Shown one piece after another: positions 17,586 to 29,077 of a stretch of 64,000 nt of DNA (position 1 is the first letter of the stretch; each line of letters starts with the position of its first letter). The DNA is from Serratia sp. H1w (lineage in GTDB: Bacteria; Pseudomonadota; Gammaproteobacteria; Enterobacterales; Enterobacteriaceae). Location: assembly GCF_000633355.1 (NCBI RefSeq), contig NZ_AYMQ01000106.1, positions 32,491-96,490 on the forward strand, given 5' to 3'. The translations under genes and the position numbers were made by a program. The notes beneath the pieces were generated by a model. That model was not told the origin of the DNA. It was given only the letters and a program-made list of their open reading frames with translations, and searched no databases.

Positions 17586-17612
17586 ACCGGTGCCTTGGCG
17601 CAGGTTTTTTTA
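17586..17612 (+). terminator. tcyP terminator
   Basis: ACC-GGTGCC and GGCGC-AGGT form a stem with a short loop, followed directly by seven T residues. It begins 23 bases after the tcyP stop codon. Confidence 0.75.
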
Positions 17613-17701
17613 TTCTTGCAACTGGGTGCGTGGGACTTTATCGATGCGGAAACAGGAAAGATAAGGGCGAAAGCGTGTTCGCCCCTGCAAATTCGGCAAG
17701 C

Positions 17702-18493
17702 TTAAAACGGGTAATCGTGATAACCCATCTGCTCAGAAATCAGACGAGCGGCGGTGTGCAATTGCGCGACATAGCCATCTTTGCCTTCTTCAGAGAAGCG
17801 GATGGTCGGGAAGGAGATGCTCAGGCCCGCGATCACCACGCCAAAACGGTCAAACACCGGCACCGCGATACAACGCAAACCTTCTTCCTGTTCTTCGATA
17901 TCTTCGCCGAATCCCTGCTCACGCACCTTATCCAATACCGGCAGTAACGCTGCGGCGCTGACAATGGTGTGCGGAGTGCTGCGGGTAAACTCAACGCCAG
18001 ACAGAATTTCTTCCACTTCACCACGATCGCGCCAGGCTAACAGCACCTTACCAATCGCGGTGCTGTGCAACGGGTTACGGCGACCAATGCGTGAGTACAT
18101 ACGCAGGTTATACATGGAGTCAATTTTGTGGATATAGACGATGCTGTCTTCATCCAGTGCCCCCAGGTGGATGGTCTCGCGCGTCTGGTTGGACAGTTCG
18201 CGCATCTGGATGTCCGCGCTGCGGATCAAATCGACGTTTTGCAACGATTTGGCACCCAGTTCAAACAGCTTGAGCGTCAGCGAATATTTCTCCGACTCTC
18301 CTTCCTGCGAGACATAACCCAGCGACTTCATGGTTTGCAGGAAACGGTAAACGGTACTTTTGGACATCATTACCCGCTGAGAAAGCTCGGTAATGCCGAT
18401 CTCGCGTTCATCACCCAGCGCCTGCAAGATGCCAAACACTTTCAGCACTGATGAAACCGAATCCGGTTGTTTATCTAGGTCTGCGTTAGCCAT
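17702..18493 (-). CDS. kdgR: IclR-family repressor KdgR
   Basis: Represses genes for pectin, oligogalacturonate and 2-keto-3-deoxygluconate use; released by 2-keto-3-deoxygluconate. The N-terminal winged helix (SVLKVFGILQALGDEREIGITELSQ, MSKSTVYRFLQTMKSLGYV) and the C-terminal IclR effector domain (ETIHLGALDEDSIVYIHKID, PLHSTAIGKVLLAW, CIAVPVFDRFGVVIAGLSIS) are plain. Length 263 is normal for KdgR. It is divergent from yebQ as in E. coli, and a KdgR box lies in front of kduD in this window. Confidence 0.93.
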   Translation of the reverse strand: MANADLDKQPDSVSSVLKVFGILQALGDEREIGITELSQRVMMSKSTVYRFLQTMKSLGYVSQEGESEKYSLTLKLFELGAKSLQNVDLIRSADIQMRELSNQTRETIHLGALDEDSIVYIHKIDSMYNLRMYSRIGRRNPLHSTAIGKVLLAWRDRGEVEEILSGVEFTRSTPHTIVSAAALLPVLDKVREQGFGEDIEEQEEGLRCIAVPVFDRFGVVIAGLSISFPTIRFSEEGKDGYVAQLHTAARLISEQMGYHDYPF

Positions 18494-18721
18494 GGAGGGT
18501 ACCTTAACTTGACTATTTTTGTTTTAGGAAATTTGAACAAGAGTTTCAGTATAATCGGAACATTTCGCCCCACGCAATGAAAGTTGCGCAATTATGGCCG
18601 TTTTTTAGATAATTAGCGGCAGACTGTGCATCCTTTTTACATTTAGCATAGAAACGACGGGTGCAATCAGCGGCAAATATGATTAGCATATTAATATTCC
18701 CCCTGTTTAGTAAACGTCCTC

Positions 18722-20116
18722 ATGACAACGCTTTCCAATTCCGATGGCTTACCGATCCCGCAGCGCTACGGGGCGATCCTGGCGATTGCGCTGGGTATCA
18801 CCGTTTCGGTGCTTGACGGAGCGATCGCCAACGTCGCCTTGCCAACCATTGCCCGCGATCTGAACGCCAGCCCAGCCAGCTCGATCTGGGTGGTCAACGC
18901 TTATCAGTTGGCGATCACCATCTCGTTGCTTTCTCTGGCGTCCCTGGGCGATCTGATCGGTTACCGGCGGATTTATCAGGTGGGTCTGCTGGTGTTCAGC
19001 ATTACTTCGCTGTTCTGCGCGCTCTCAGATTCGCTGTTAACCCTGACGATTGCCCGCGTGCTGCAAGGCTTCGGTGCCGCGGCAATTATGAGCGTCAATA
19101 CCGCCCTAATCCGCATCATCTATCCGCAACGCTTTCTTGGCCGCGGTATCGGGATCAACTCGCTGATAGTAGCCTTCTCTTCCGCCGCCGGGCCTACGGT
19201 CGCCGCTGCCATTCTATCGGTAGCCTCATGGCAGTGGCTGTTTGCCATCAACCTGCCCATCGGCATCGTTGCACTGATCCTGGGGATGAAATACCTGCCC
19301 GCCAACAGCCAGAAAAGCAGTAACCAGCGCTTTGATCCTACCAGTGCGGTGATGAATGCTCTGACGTTTGGCCTGCTGATCACCGCCATCAGCGGTTTTG
19401 CTCAGGGACAGAGCCTGCTGCTGATTGCCGCAGAAATAGCCGCTCTGCTGGTGATAGGTTACTTCTTCGTGCGCCGTCAGCTGCGGCAGACATCCCCCTT
19501 GCTGCCGGTGGATCTGCTGCGTATCCCTATTTTTGCGCTGTCGATGGGCACCTCGATCTGCTCTTTTGCCGCACAGATGCTCGCCATGGTGTCGTTACCC
19601 TTCTTCCTACAGGCCTCATTGGGCCGTGACGAGGTAGCAACTGGTTTGCTGCTAACGCCCTGGCCGCTAGCGATTATCGTGATGGCACCGATTGCAGGGC
19701 GACTGGTGGAGCATGTTCATGCGGGGTTACTGGGCGGGATTGGGTTGGCGACCTTTGCACTCGGCTTATTCCTGCTGGCGCTTTTGCCGCATAACCCGAC
19801 GGATCTGGATATTATCTGGCGCATGGTGCTGTGTGGCGCGGGCTTTGGCTTATTCCAGTCGCCCAACAACCACACCATTATTTCTGCCGCCCCACGCCAC
19901 CGCAGTGGCGGAGCCAGCGGTATGTTGGGTACCGCTCGGCTGTTGGGACAAACCTCTGGCGCAGCCTTGGTGGCCTTGATGTTCAACCTGTTCCCCACCA
20001 GCGGAACACACGCCTCATTGGTGCTGGCCGGTACCTTTGCCAGCGTCGCTGCCGTGGTGAGCTGTTTACGCATCACCCAGCCCCGTGCCAGCCTCACTGA
20101 ACCCGGCAAGCCGTAA
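18722..20116 (+). CDS. yebQ: MFS drug-type transporter YebQ
   Basis: Proton-driven major facilitator superfamily exporter of the EmrB/QacA (14-helix) group. Motif A is LASLGDLIGYRR, and a DHA2-type signature WVVNAYQLAITISLL and LDGAIANVALPTIARDL occurs near the N-terminus. 464 residues, about the E. coli length. Substrate is unknown. Position next to kdgR and htpX is as in E. coli. A composite repeat begins five bases past its stop. Confidence 0.88.
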   Translation: MTTLSNSDGLPIPQRYGAILAIALGITVSVLDGAIANVALPTIARDLNASPASSIWVVNAYQLAITISLLSLASLGDLIGYRRIYQVGLLVFSITSLFCALSDSLLTLTIARVLQGFGAAAIMSVNTALIRIIYPQRFLGRGIGINSLIVAFSSAAGPTVAAAILSVASWQWLFAINLPIGIVALILGMKYLPANSQKSSNQRFDPTSAVMNALTFGLLITAISGFAQGQSLLLIAAEIAALLVIGYFFVRRQLRQTSPLLPVDLLRIPIFALSMGTSICSFAAQMLAMVSLPFFLQASLGRDEVATGLLLTPWPLAIIVMAPIAGRLVEHVHAGLLGGIGLATFALGLFLLALLPHNPTDLDIIWRMVLCGAGFGLFQSPNNHTIISAAPRHRSGGASGMLGTARLLGQTSGAALVALMFNLFPTSGTHASLVLAGTFASVAAVVSCLRITQPRASLTEPGKP

Positions 20117-20120
20117 TGAC

Positions 20121-20225
20121 TCCTCTCCCTACCCCTCTCCCAGAGGGCGAGGGGACTGAACGTGCTACATATGGATATCCGCAACTGACCTTAACACGGG
20201 CGCAACATGCGGCGCCCCTACGCAG
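20121..20225 (+). repeat. Composite dispersed repeat, copy A
   Basis: Starts with a CCCTCTCCC/GAGGGCGAGGGG hairpin, then GGACTGAACGTGC, a spacer, TGACCTTAACACGGGCGC and the palindrome GGGCGCAACATGCGGCGCCCC. The same order of parts occurs at 42461-42565 and, inverted, at 48573-48661. Non-coding. Confidence 0.7.
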
Positions 20226-20285
20226 TCACAACTCAGCTTCTGCAACTGGCCGTAACATGGGTGCAGGGCGATGGTTGGCCTTAAA

Positions 20286-20315
20286 TGACAAACCCCGGCA
20301 AGCCGGGGTTTGTCA
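20286..20315. terminator. Terminator between yebQ region and htpX
   Basis: TGACAAACCCCGGC and GCCGGGGTTTGTCA form a perfect 14-pair stem with an AA loop, 12 bases past the htpX stop. The A/T-rich stem base supplies T runs in both directions. Confidence 0.75.
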
Positions 20316-20327
20316 TGTGATGCAGGA

Positions 20328-21206
20328 TTATTTCAGATACTGGCCGGTACGCAGCGCTTCGATGCGCTTGTCCAACGGCGGGTGCGACATAAACAGCTCG
20401 CTGAACGACTTGGATTTGCCGTTGATGCAGAACGCCATCAGCGTGCCCGCTTCCTGCGGCTCATAGCTGGTTTTCAAACGTTGCAGCGCGGCGATCATCT
20501 TCTCGCGCCCTACCAGCTTGGCAGAGCCCGCATCGGCGTGGAATTCACGGTGGCGTGAGAACCACATGGTGATGATGCTGGCCAGGATGCCAAACACCAA
20601 TTCCAGCACCATAGACACACCGAAGTAAATCATCGGGTTGCCGTTACCTTCACCTTCCCCATCGCGGTTACCGAGGAAACCGGCGGCCACCTGGGCAATC
20701 AGGCGTGACACAAAGATCACGAAGGTGTTTACCACCCCCTGGATCAAGGTCATGGTCACCATGTCGCCGTTAGCAACGTGGCTGATTTCATGGGCGATCA
20801 CCGCTTCCGCCTCATCGCGGCTCATGCTTTGCAGCAGGCCGGTGCTGACAGCTACCAGCGACGCATCGCGGCGTGCACCGGTCGCAAAGGCGTTAATATC
20901 TGGCGCGTGGTAGATAGCCACCTGCGGCATGGCGATACCCGCCTGCTGCGATTGGCGACGTACCGTGTCCAGCAACCAGCGCTCGGTTTCGTTACGTGGT
21001 TGTTCAATCACTTCCCCACCGACGGAGCGCAGCGCCATCCATTTGGACATCAGCAGTGAGACAAAGGCACCACCAAAACCAAACAGGCCAGCCATGATCA
21101 TCAGGCCCTGAACGCTACTGGATTGGATCCCTGTCAGGCTAAGTACCAGCCCGAAAACCAACATCACCGCCAGGTTGGTGAGCAGGAACAAAGCTATACG
21201 CATCAT
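20328..21206 (-). CDS. htpX: Membrane zinc metalloprotease HtpX
   Basis: M48 protease that takes part in quality control of inner-membrane proteins together with FtsH. The zinc motif HEISH lies in [18 protein letters not shown], and the third ligand Glu is in the region [17 protein letters not shown]. Two N-terminal helices ([24 protein letters not shown] and a second) and two further central helices anchor it, with the active site in the cytoplasm. 292 residues, standard length. CpxR and RpoH control are known in E. coli but no site was verified here. Confidence 0.94.
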   Translation of the reverse strand: MMRIALFLLTNLAVMLVFGLVLSLTGIQSSSVQGLMIMAGLFGFGGAFVSLLMSKWMALRSVGGEVIEQPRNETERWLLDTVRRQSQQAGIAMPQVAIYHAPDINAFATGARRDASLVAVSTGLLQSMSRDEAEAVIAHEISHVANGDMVTMTLIQGVVNTFVIFVSRLIAQVAAGFLGNRDGEGEGNGNPMIYFGVSMVLELVFGILASIITMWFSRHREFHADAGSAKLVGREKMIAALQRLKTSYEPQEAGTLMAFCINGKSKSFSELFMSHPPLDKRIEALRTGQYLK

Positions 21207-21417
21207 AGTATGTTTACTTCCTCGTAAGTATTAACAAAAAGCGATCTCAGATACCCCGATCTTATGGGCATTGGTCACAATTTCAAGATTTAGCCGCCAT
21301 TAACTCACTAAAAATACGTAACTTTACAATATCACAACGAAACAAGGGTTTTACAAAGTGTAAACGATCCCTGCCTCAAAAGTGGAGAGCCTGGCAGAAA
21401 TTTTACTGCGGACAGGG

Positions 21418-21446
21418 CAAAAAAAAGCGCACCCGAAGGTGCGCCC
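21418..21446 (-). terminator. prc terminator
   Basis: On the minus strand GCGCACC-TTCG-GGTGCGC is followed by a run of eight T residues: a classic UUCG-capped intrinsic terminator 24 bases past the prc stop. Confidence 0.9.
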
Positions 21447-21470
21447 GATAATGTTAAATCCGCGAAGAAC

Positions 21471-23519
21471 TTACTTGGCGGCGGCCGTTTGTTGCGAAGG
21501 CTGCTGCTTTTCACTTGCGGCCAGATCCAACGCGATCTTGACCGTTTCATCCAGATACGGATCCGGTTCTTTGTAGTCCTTTGGCACTTCGTCCAGGGAC
21601 TTCAGCGGTTTCTTGCCTTCACGCTCCAGACGGTCATTGATACGGCCCAGGCGCGTCGCATCATCGTCATGGTTCTCTTTCTCACGGGTAGCGAGATTGA
21701 GGGAAACGATGTTGCGTTTGTCTTTCAGCGCCTTGTAATGGGCAATATCCTGCGCGATGTACTGGAATTCCGGATCCTTGGCGATACGCTGCGCATGATC
21801 TTTCAGCAATTGCGGTTCAAACGGCTTCAAATCACCAGTTTTGGTGTAGGCAGCCGCATTGACGCTATCCCAAGGCATGGCGTTATCTTCGAAGCTTTCA
21901 CCGGTTTCTGCCGGATCGATACCGGTTGGCATCAGAATATCTGGCGTCACACCTTTACGTTGGGTGCTGCCACCGTCTACGCGGTAGAACTTCTGGATGG
22001 TGTACTGGACAGAGCCCAGCGCAGGCCATTCAGGGCGCAGCATCTGATCGTAAATCCGGTTCAGTGAGCGGTATTGCTGCACGGTGCCTTTACCGAAGGT
22101 AGGTTCACCGACGATCAGCGCACGGCCATAGTCCTGCATTGCCGCCGCAAAGATTTCGGAAGCAGAGGCGCTGAAGCGGTCAACCAGCACCACCAGCGGG
22201 CCTTTGTAGTAGACGACGCCATCGGTATCCGCATCTTCGCGGATCTTGCCGTTGTTATCGCGCACCTGCACAACCGGGCCACTCGGGATAAACAGACCGG
22301 AAAGCGATACCGCCTCCGTCAATGCCCCACCGCCGTTGGCACGCAGATCGATAATCAGGCTGTTGACGTTCTGCTTGGCCATCTTTTGCAGCTGGACTTT
22401 CACATCATCGGTCAGACCGACGTAGAAGCCAGGGATGTCCATCACCGCCACTTTCTGGTTGCCGACGGTCTTGATGGTCATTTTAACTGCGCGATCTTCC
22501 AGGCGAATACGCTCACGAGTCAGCGTGACCACGCGGGTTTTGGTGCCTTTACCCGCTGGCAGGATCTCCAGGCGCACTTTGCTGCCCTTTGGCCCTTTGA
22601 TCAGGGAAACGACGTCGTCAAGACGCCAACCGATCACGTCCACCATCGGTTTGCCTGCCTGACCAACGCCAACAATACGGTCGCCTACGGCAATCGCTTT
22701 GCTCTTGGTTGCCGGGCCACCTGGTACCATGGAATTGATCACGGTGTAATCGTCATCCATCTGCAACACGGCTCCAATCCCTTCCAGCGAGAGACTCATC
22801 TCGGTGTTGAACTGTTCGGTATTGCGTGGCGACAGATAGTTGGTGTGCGGATCGATCTCGTGAGCAAATGCAGTCATGATCAGTGAGAACACGTCTTCGC
22901 TGTTGCTTTGCGTCAGGCGTTTGATGGCAAACTGATAGCGCTTGGTCAGCGTGTCACGGATCTCTTTATCCGTCTTGCCGGTCAGTTTCAGGTTCAACTG
23001 ATCGTATTTGACCTTGGCATCCCACAGGCGGTCCAGCTCGGCCTTGTCTTTCGGCCATGGCGCCTTGCTGCGGTCTACGTCAATGGTGTCGTTGCCGGTG
23101 AAGTTCATCGGCTTGTCGAGCAGCGACAGCGCATATTGATAGCGCTCAAAGCGACGTTTCTGCGCGAGATTGAACAACGCATAAGGCGTAACCAGTTTGC
23201 CGGATTTAAGCTCTTCACCCAGCGTGCTGCGTTTGTCGGCAAATTGTGCGACGTCGGAGGCCAGCAGCACATTGTGGCTGTAGTCCAACATATTCAGGTA
23301 GCGATCGAAGATCTTGCCTGAAAAGTCCGCATCCAGAGCAAACTGGCGATAATGAGAGCGAGTGAAGCGCGAAGTTACGCGCTCACTCACGGTTGCATGT
23401 TGGGCTTCTTGCTCTAGCTTGGGCAGTTGATCGATGCGAATGTTGGCTGTATCCGCTCCGTAACTGACACCCGCCCACAGCAAAGCCGCAACTGCGGTCA
23501 ATCTGACAAATTTGTTCAT
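21471..23519 (-). CDS. prc: Tail-specific periplasmic protease Prc (Tsp)
   Basis: Carboxy-terminal processing protease that trims FtsI and degrades SsrA-tagged and misfolded periplasmic proteins and MepS with NlpI. The start at 23519 gives MNKFVRLTAVAALLWAGVSYG, a signal peptide, and has GGAGG ten bases upstream; the longer frame from 23567 would block export. A PDZ domain (EGIGAVLQMDDDYTVINSM, VGDRIVGVGQ) precedes the S41 core, with the catalytic Ser in VDRFSASASEIF and Lys in EPTFGKGTVQQ. 682 residues as in E. coli. Lies directly downstream of proQ. Confidence 0.95.
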   Translation of the reverse strand: MNKFVRLTAVAALLWAGVSYGADTANIRIDQLPKLEQEAQHATVSERVTSRFTRSHYRQFALDADFSGKIFDRYLNMLDYSHNVLLASDVAQFADKRSTLGEELKSGKLVTPYALFNLAQKRRFERYQYALSLLDKPMNFTGNDTIDVDRSKAPWPKDKAELDRLWDAKVKYDQLNLKLTGKTDKEIRDTLTKRYQFAIKRLTQSNSEDVFSLIMTAFAHEIDPHTNYLSPRNTEQFNTEMSLSLEGIGAVLQMDDDYTVINSMVPGGPATKSKAIAVGDRIVGVGQAGKPMVDVIGWRLDDVVSLIKGPKGSKVRLEILPAGKGTKTRVVTLTRERIRLEDRAVKMTIKTVGNQKVAVMDIPGFYVGLTDDVKVQLQKMAKQNVNSLIIDLRANGGGALTEAVSLSGLFIPSGPVVQVRDNNGKIREDADTDGVVYYKGPLVVLVDRFSASASEIFAAAMQDYGRALIVGEPTFGKGTVQQYRSLNRIYDQMLRPEWPALGSVQYTIQKFYRVDGGSTQRKGVTPDILMPTGIDPAETGESFEDNAMPWDSVNAAAYTKTGDLKPFEPQLLKDHAQRIAKDPEFQYIAQDIAHYKALKDKRNIVSLNLATREKENHDDDATRLGRINDRLEREGKKPLKSLDEVPKDYKEPDPYLDETVKIALDLAASEKQQPSQQTAAAK

Positions 23520-23538
23520 GCCTTGGTTGGCCTCCGTA

Positions 23539-24249
23539 TCAGAACTGCAAGTGTTCTGCGCGCACAATCATCGCCAGACCGGAGGAGAGCTGCACACGTA
23601 CGCCATCTTTAGCGATTTCGAGTACGGTTGCGTCCATCGCGCTCTGACCTGCTCTGACTTTGATTTCCTGGCCAATTTGCAGTTTTGAGATGTCTGTGAC
23701 TGGCACATGGCGCTGCTGGCTTTCCTCTTTGGCTACACGAGGTTCACGAGCTTGCTGTGGGCGTGTTTGTGGGCGCGGCTTGCGGTTCTCTGGTGCGGCT
23801 CCGCCTTCACGACGTGCGGCTGGCTTTTTACCGGCAGGACGCGGACGACGAGGCTCGGCAGTGGCAGACTCACCAGCAGCTTCACGTTTTTTGGCATTTT
23901 GTTCGGCACGCTGTGCCTGAACGCGTGCTTTGGCTTCTTCAAGCTGTTGGCGAGCATGATCGACATGCTGCTGTTCCAGCTCACCGCACGGGTTACCGTC
24001 CAGGTCTACACGCTGGGCACCCACTTTGACGCCGTACAGGTAACGCCAGCTTGAGGTGTACAGACGCAAAGCGGAACGCAGCTGCGTTTTGCTGAGGTTC
24101 TCTTCCCCTTGTACACGTTCTACCAGATCCTGAAAAATACCGATTTTCAGCGGGCGTGCTTCGCCTTCGGCGCTAAAGCAGAGCGGGAAACGCTCGGCAA
24201 GAAAAGCAATGACTTCTTTAACTGAGTTCAACTTGTGTTGATTTTCCAT
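23539..24249 (-). CDS. proQ: RNA chaperone ProQ
   Basis: FinO-domain RNA-binding protein that stabilises small RNAs and mRNA 3' ends, also needed for normal ProP activity. The N-terminal FinO domain ([37 protein letters not shown]) is followed by a long basic, Pro/Ala/Arg-rich linker and a C-terminal Tudor-like domain ([21 protein letters not shown]). 236 residues against about 232 in E. coli. Only 19 bases separate it from the prc start, so the two are co-transcribed. Confidence 0.94.
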   Translation of the reverse strand: MENQHKLNSVKEVIAFLAERFPLCFSAEGEARPLKIGIFQDLVERVQGEENLSKTQLRSALRLYTSSWRYLYGVKVGAQRVDLDGNPCGELEQQHVDHARQQLEEAKARVQAQRAEQNAKKREAAGESATAEPRRPRPAGKKPAARREGGAAPENRKPRPQTRPQQAREPRVAKEESQQRHVPVTDISKLQIGQEIKVRAGQSAMDATVLEIAKDGVRVQLSSGLAMIVRAEHLQF

Positions 24250-24344
24250 GAAATTTCCTGATTACAACGGGTTGCCAACAAGCCGCAGGCATGAACAGGC
24301 GTCATTATAATGACGCCATCGCTAAATGCCACGTTATCCGTAGA

Positions 24345-24842
24345 TCAACTTGCAGCTACAGTGACATATTTCGCAAAATTGCCCTGTGCCAGTCGTGCGC
24401 AAAGCCCCGCCACCACTGCTTTCAGACCGATTTCGTCCTGTTCGTCGAAGCGTTGATAAACTGTGCTGTCGATATCCAGAACGCCGATGACCTGACCACA
24501 GACCTCCAATGGCAGCACAATTTCGGCGTTACTGGCGGCATCGCAGGCGATATGTCCAGGAAAAGCATGAACATCGCCAACACGTTGTACCCGGTTTTCC
24601 GCCGCTGCCGTGCCACACACGCCCTTACCCAACGGGATCCGCACGCAGGCAATCTTGCCCTGGAACGGACCGAGCGCCAGTTGATGGCCCTCCATCAGGT
24701 AAAAACCCACCCAGTTTACGTCATCGAGGCGTTCATTGAGCAGCGCACTGGCGTTAGACAATGCGGCGATAAAATTCTCTTCCCCATCAAGCAATGCGCT
24801 CAAATCGCGTTTTAATTCCGCGTAGAATGATTCTTTAGTCAT
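24345..24842 (-). CDS. msrC: Free methionine-(R)-sulfoxide reductase
   Basis: GAF-domain enzyme (formerly YebR) that reduces free L-methionine-(R)-sulfoxide using thioredoxin. The three conserved cysteines are present: Cys 66 in KIACVRIP, Cys 76 in GKGVCGTA and Cys 100 in HIACDAASNAEIVLP, matching the E. coli spacing of active-site and resolving residues. The start at 24842 (MTKESFYAELKRD) aligns with E. coli; a longer frame to 24917 has an unrelated N-terminus. 165 residues. Confidence 0.92.
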   Translation of the reverse strand: MTKESFYAELKRDLSALLDGEENFIAALSNASALLNERLDDVNWVGFYLMEGHQLALGPFQGKIACVRIPLGKGVCGTAAAENRVQRVGDVHAFPGHIACDAASNAEIVLPLEVCGQVIGVLDIDSTVYQRFDEQDEIGLKAVVAGLCARLAQGNFAKYVTVAAS

Positions 24843-25080
24843 GATTAACCGTTCAAAATGCTTCAATAGCCCAGACTTAACCCGTATAAAATAAGCATTA
24901 AATGCGTATAGCCACAAGGTTAATCATCTGTTACTTCACAAAACACGGTACAACAGGGTATGTTTGCCGTCTAAAATCATTTGTAACCTGCGATGCCAGC
25001 CCTTTTTACCGGCTGATGACATTGCCGGTTTGTTTTCCAACTACGCTAAGTAGACCTCAGGTTGCCAAACAGCACTCACG

Positions 25081-26328
25081 ATGAAGATACTCGCCATTAC
25101 CGGCCCGCTCTCCAAGGCTCGCCACCAACGCTGTTGTGAATGCGACTTGCTGTTCACGTTGCCGCCTTTGACCCGCTATCAGGCCGCCTACTGCCCACGC
25201 TGCAACGCCAAGGTGGTGCATGGCCGCGACTGGTCAATGACCCGCCTGACCGCGATAGCCGTCACCATGCTGTTGCTGATGCCGTTTGCCTTTACCGAAC
25301 CGCTGATCAGCATTCGTCTGCTCGGCACACGGATTAACGCTAGTCTGCTGGAAGGCATCTGGCAAATGAGTAGCCAAGGCGATCCCTTTACCGCCAGCAT
25401 GGTCGCCTTCTGCGCCATCGGTGCGCCGCTGACGCTGGCGCTGTCATTGCTCTATCTGTGGTTCGGCCATGCGCTTGGCATGAATCTGCGGCCGGTGCTA
25501 TTGATGTTGGAACGCCTGAAAGAGTGGGTCATGCTCGATATTTACCTGATCGGCATGGTGGTTGCGGCGATCAAGGTCAAGGAATATGCCGATATTCACG
25601 CCGGCAGCGCCCTGATTGCCTATCTGGCACTGACCCTGCTCAGCCTGCTGGCGCTGATCCACATGAATCTGGAACAGTTGTGGGAACGCTACTATCCGCA
25701 GGAACAACCGGAGGGCAAACCGGAAGCGTTGCACGTCTGCCTGGCCTGCCATTTTACCGGCTTTCAGGATGAACGAGGTCGCTGCCCACGCTGCCATGTG
25801 CCGATGTGCCATCGCCAGCCTTATAGCCTGCAAAAAACCTGGGCCGCGCTGATTGCCGCCATGGTGCTGCTGATCCCCGCCAACCTGTTGCCAATCTCGG
25901 TGGTTTACGCCAACGGCGCGCGCATGGAAGATACCATTTTCTCCGGCGTCGTTGCGTTGGCGACTTCGGGCAACATGCCGATCGCCGCCATCGTGTTTAT
26001 CGCCAGCGTGCTGGTGCCCTTTACCAAGGTGATCGTACTGCTGGTACTGTTGTGCAGCATTCATTTCAAAACGTCGCACAGCCTGAAAACCCGTATTCGA
26101 CTGCTGCGCCTGATCACCTGGGTTGGCCGCTGGTCAATGCTCGATCTGTTCGTGATCTCATTGATGATGTCGCTGATTAATCGCGACCAACTGTTTTCGT
26201 TTACCATGGGGCCAGCAGCTTTTTACTTTGGGTCTGCGGTCATTTTAACTATCCTTGCCGTACAGTGGCTGGACAGCCGATTGATTTGGGATGCACATGC
26301 AACAGGAAACGCCGAATACGCCGACTGA
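25081..26328 (+). CDS. letA: Lipid transport membrane protein LetA (PqiA family)
   Basis: Inner-membrane partner of LetB in envelope lipid transport (formerly YebS). Two zinc-ribbon pairs are visible, [11 protein letters not shown]...CPRCNA at the N-terminus and CLACHFTGF...CPRCHVPMC in the middle, each followed by a four-helix PqiA-type membrane module, so the protein is a tandem duplication. 415 residues, slightly shorter than E. coli. letB starts inside its last 38 bases, so the two are translated together. Confidence 0.93.
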   Translation: MKILAITGPLSKARHQRCCECDLLFTLPPLTRYQAAYCPRCNAKVVHGRDWSMTRLTAIAVTMLLLMPFAFTEPLISIRLLGTRINASLLEGIWQMSSQGDPFTASMVAFCAIGAPLTLALSLLYLWFGHALGMNLRPVLLMLERLKEWVMLDIYLIGMVVAAIKVKEYADIHAGSALIAYLALTLLSLLALIHMNLEQLWERYYPQEQPEGKPEALHVCLACHFTGFQDERGRCPRCHVPMCHRQPYSLQKTWAALIAAMVLLIPANLLPISVVYANGARMEDTIFSGVVALATSGNMPIAAIVFIASVLVPFTKVIVLLVLLCSIHFKTSHSLKTRIRLLRLITWVGRWSMLDLFVISLMMSLINRDQLFSFTMGPAAFYFGSAVILTILAVQWLDSRLIWDAHATGNAEYAD

Positions 26329-28927
26329 GGCGCGGGTCAAAAACAAGCGCCGTATCTCGCCATTCTGGTTACTGCCGTTTATCGCCCTGCTGATTGCCGG
26401 GTGGCTGGTCTATACCAATTATCAGGAGAGCGGCAACAGCGTCACCATCGACTTCCAGTCGGCGGCAGGTATTGTCGCTGGCCGAACGCCGGTGCGCTAC
26501 CAGGGCGTGGACGTGGGGACCGTGCAAAGCATTTCGCTGAGCAAGGATCTGCGGAGCATCGTGGTTGAAGCCAGCATCAAAAGCGATTTGGAAGATTCGC
26601 TGCGTGAAGGCACGCAATTCTGGCTGGTAACGCCCAAAGCCTCCTTGGCCGGGGTTTCTGGCCTGGATGCGCTGGTTGGGGGTAACTATATCGGCATGAT
26701 GCCGGGCCGTGGCAAGCCACAAACCCACTTCACCGCGCTGGATACGCAGCCGAAATACCGCCTCAATACCGGCGAGCTGATGATCCACCTGCAAGCAGAC
26801 GACCTCGGTTCCCTGAATACCGGTTCACTGGTCTATTACCGTAAGATCCCCGTCGGTAAAGTCTATGACTACACCATTTCACCGGGCAACAAAGGGGTGA
26901 TTATCGACGTGCTGATCGACCGCCGCTTTGCCAATCTGGTGAAAGATAACACCCGCTTCTGGAACGTTTCCGGTTTTAAAGGTGATTTCAGCCTGTCCGG
27001 TGCCAGCGTGCAAATGGAAAGCCTGGCGGCGCTGGTGAATGGCGCGATAGCCTTTGACTCCCCGCTCGACGGCAAGCAGGCCAAGGCTGACCAAAACTAT
27101 GCCTTGTATCCCGATCTGGCCCGCAGCCAGCGTGGAGTGAATATCTCGTTGGATCTCCCTGATGGCAACAGTCTGAGCGAAGGCCACACACCGCTGATGT
27201 ATCAAGGATTGCAGGTCGGTACGCTGACTCGCCTGGCTCTGCAACCGGACAGCAAAGTGACCGGCGAACTCACCATCGATCCTTCGGTGGTCGATCTGAT
27301 GCGCAGCGGCACGCGTATTGAGATGCGCAGTCCGAAAATCAGCCTTAACGATGCCAAACTAAGTCAGTTGTTAACTGGCAATACTCTGGAACTGGTGCCG
27401 GGTGAAGGCGAACCACAGCAGCATTTCACCGTGCTGGACAGCAGTAAAACACTGCTGCAACAGCCTGGCGTGATGACGGTCACCCTCAATGCCCCACAAA
27501 GTTACGGCATTGATGTCGGGCAGCCGTTAATCGTGCACGGTATCAAGATTGGCCAGATCCTGACGCGTACTCTGACCGACGGCGGCGTGACCTTTACGGC
27601 GGCGATCGAAGCGCAACATCGCAGCCTGCTGCACAAAGACAGCAAATTCGTGGTCAACAGCCGGATGGATGTCAAGTTCGGGCTGGATGGCGTGCAGGTG
27701 CTGGGTGCCAGTGCTCAGGAGTGGCTGGACGGAGGCGTACGCCTGATCCCTGGTGGTAAAGGCGAACCGGAAGCACAGTATCCGCTCTACAGCAACGCGG
27801 AGAAAGCCGCCGAAGGCATCGTCGGTAACAGCCCACTGCCAACCTTGACGCTCACCGCCACCAGCCTGCCAGACGTGCAAGCCGGTTCCGTGGTGCTGTA
27901 CCGCAAGTTCCAGGTGGGTGAGATTGTCAACGTACGGCCCAAGGCCAACGAGTTTGACGTTGAGGTCTATATCAGCCCGGAATACCGCAAGCTGTTAACC
28001 AGCGAGAGCATTTTCTGGGCCGAAGGCGGTGCCAAGGTACAATTGAACGGCAGCGGCCTGACGGTACAGGCTTCACCGCTTAACCGCGCGCTGAAAGGTG
28101 CCATTAGCTTTGATAACCTGCAAGGCGTGACGTTGGATAAAGGGGCCAAGCGTGTGCTGTACGCCTCCGAAACCGCCGCTCGCGCCGTAGGTAGCCAGAT
28201 TACGCTGCGTACCTATGATGCCAGCAAGCTGTCGCCTGGCATGCCGCTGCGTTATCTGGGCATCGATATCGGCCAGCTCGAATCACTGAAGCTGGCACCG
28301 GAGCGTAACGAGGTGTTGGCGAAAGCGGTACTGTATCCAGAGTATGTGAAAACCTTTGCCCGTCTCGGCAGCCGTTTCGCTATCGTTTCACCGGAGATCT
28401 CCGCCGCAGGGGTTAATAATCTGGACTCCTTGTTGCAGCCTTATATCAACGTGGAACCAGGTCACGGCGGCTCGATGCGGAGCTTTGAACTCCAAGAGGC
28501 CAGCATTACCGACTCCCGCTACCTCGATGGCCTGAGCATCATCCTCGATGCCACCGAAACCGGCTCTCTGCAAATTGGTACGCCAGTCCTGTTCCGTGGC
28601 ATTGAAGTAGGTACCGTGACCGGTTTCTATCTGGGGGCAATGTCCGATCGCGTGCACGTCTCGCTGCGTGTCAGTAAGAAGTTCCAGCATCTGGTGCGTA
28701 ACAACAGCGTGTTCTGGCTGGCCTCTGGCTATAACCTGCAATTTGGCCTGACAGGTGGCGTGATCAAGAGCGGTACCTTCCAGCAGTTTATTCGCGGCGG
28801 TATTGCCTTTGCCACCCCACCGAGCATTCCGCTGGCCCCTAAAGCCACGCCGAACAAGCACTTCATGCTGAACGCGGAAGAGCCAAAAGACTGGCGCGAA
28901 TGGGGCACCGCCATCCCGAGAGATTAA
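26291..28927 (+). CDS. letB: Lipophilic envelope-spanning tunnel protein LetB (seven MCE domains)
   Basis: Hexameric tunnel that spans the periplasm and carries lipids between inner and outer membranes (formerly YebT). One N-terminal helix ([20 protein letters not shown]) is followed by seven repeated MCE domains; the repeating element is seen as [93 protein letters not shown] and [16 protein letters not shown]. 878 residues, as in E. coli. A second ATG two codons on (26297) has slightly better ribosome-site spacing. Confidence 0.94.
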   Translation: MHMQQETPNTPTEARVKNKRRISPFWLLPFIALLIAGWLVYTNYQESGNSVTIDFQSAAGIVAGRTPVRYQGVDVGTVQSISLSKDLRSIVVEASIKSDLEDSLREGTQFWLVTPKASLAGVSGLDALVGGNYIGMMPGRGKPQTHFTALDTQPKYRLNTGELMIHLQADDLGSLNTGSLVYYRKIPVGKVYDYTISPGNKGVIIDVLIDRRFANLVKDNTRFWNVSGFKGDFSLSGASVQMESLAALVNGAIAFDSPLDGKQAKADQNYALYPDLARSQRGVNISLDLPDGNSLSEGHTPLMYQGLQVGTLTRLALQPDSKVTGELTIDPSVVDLMRSGTRIEMRSPKISLNDAKLSQLLTGNTLELVPGEGEPQQHFTVLDSSKTLLQQPGVMTVTLNAPQSYGIDVGQPLIVHGIKIGQILTRTLTDGGVTFTAAIEAQHRSLLHKDSKFVVNSRMDVKFGLDGVQVLGASAQEWLDGGVRLIPGGKGEPEAQYPLYSNAEKAAEGIVGNSPLPTLTLTATSLPDVQAGSVVLYRKFQVGEIVNVRPKANEFDVEVYISPEYRKLLTSESIFWAEGGAKVQLNGSGLTVQASPLNRALKGAISFDNLQGVTLDKGAKRVLYASETAARAVGSQITLRTYDASKLSPGMPLRYLGIDIGQLESLKLAPERNEVLAKAVLYPEYVKTFARLGSRFAIVSPEISAAGVNNLDSLLQPYINVEPGHGGSMRSFELQEASITDSRYLDGLSIILDATETGSLQIGTPVLFRGIEVGTVTGFYLGAMSDRVHVSLRVSKKFQHLVRNNSVFWLASGYNLQFGLTGGVIKSGTFQQFIRGGIAFATPPSIPLAPKATPNKHFMLNAEEPKDWREWGTAIPRD

Positions 28928-29077
28928 GCAATAATCATCGGCAGGGGGCAATTTAACGCCCCTGCCGATCCCCCGCATCACCCTCAATCTCATTGATCGA
29001 GTCTTGCCGATTTTCTCAGGGTGGCAGTTTATGATAGACTAGCCCCTTCGATTTTTTTCCGCCCTGAGAGTCCCCCT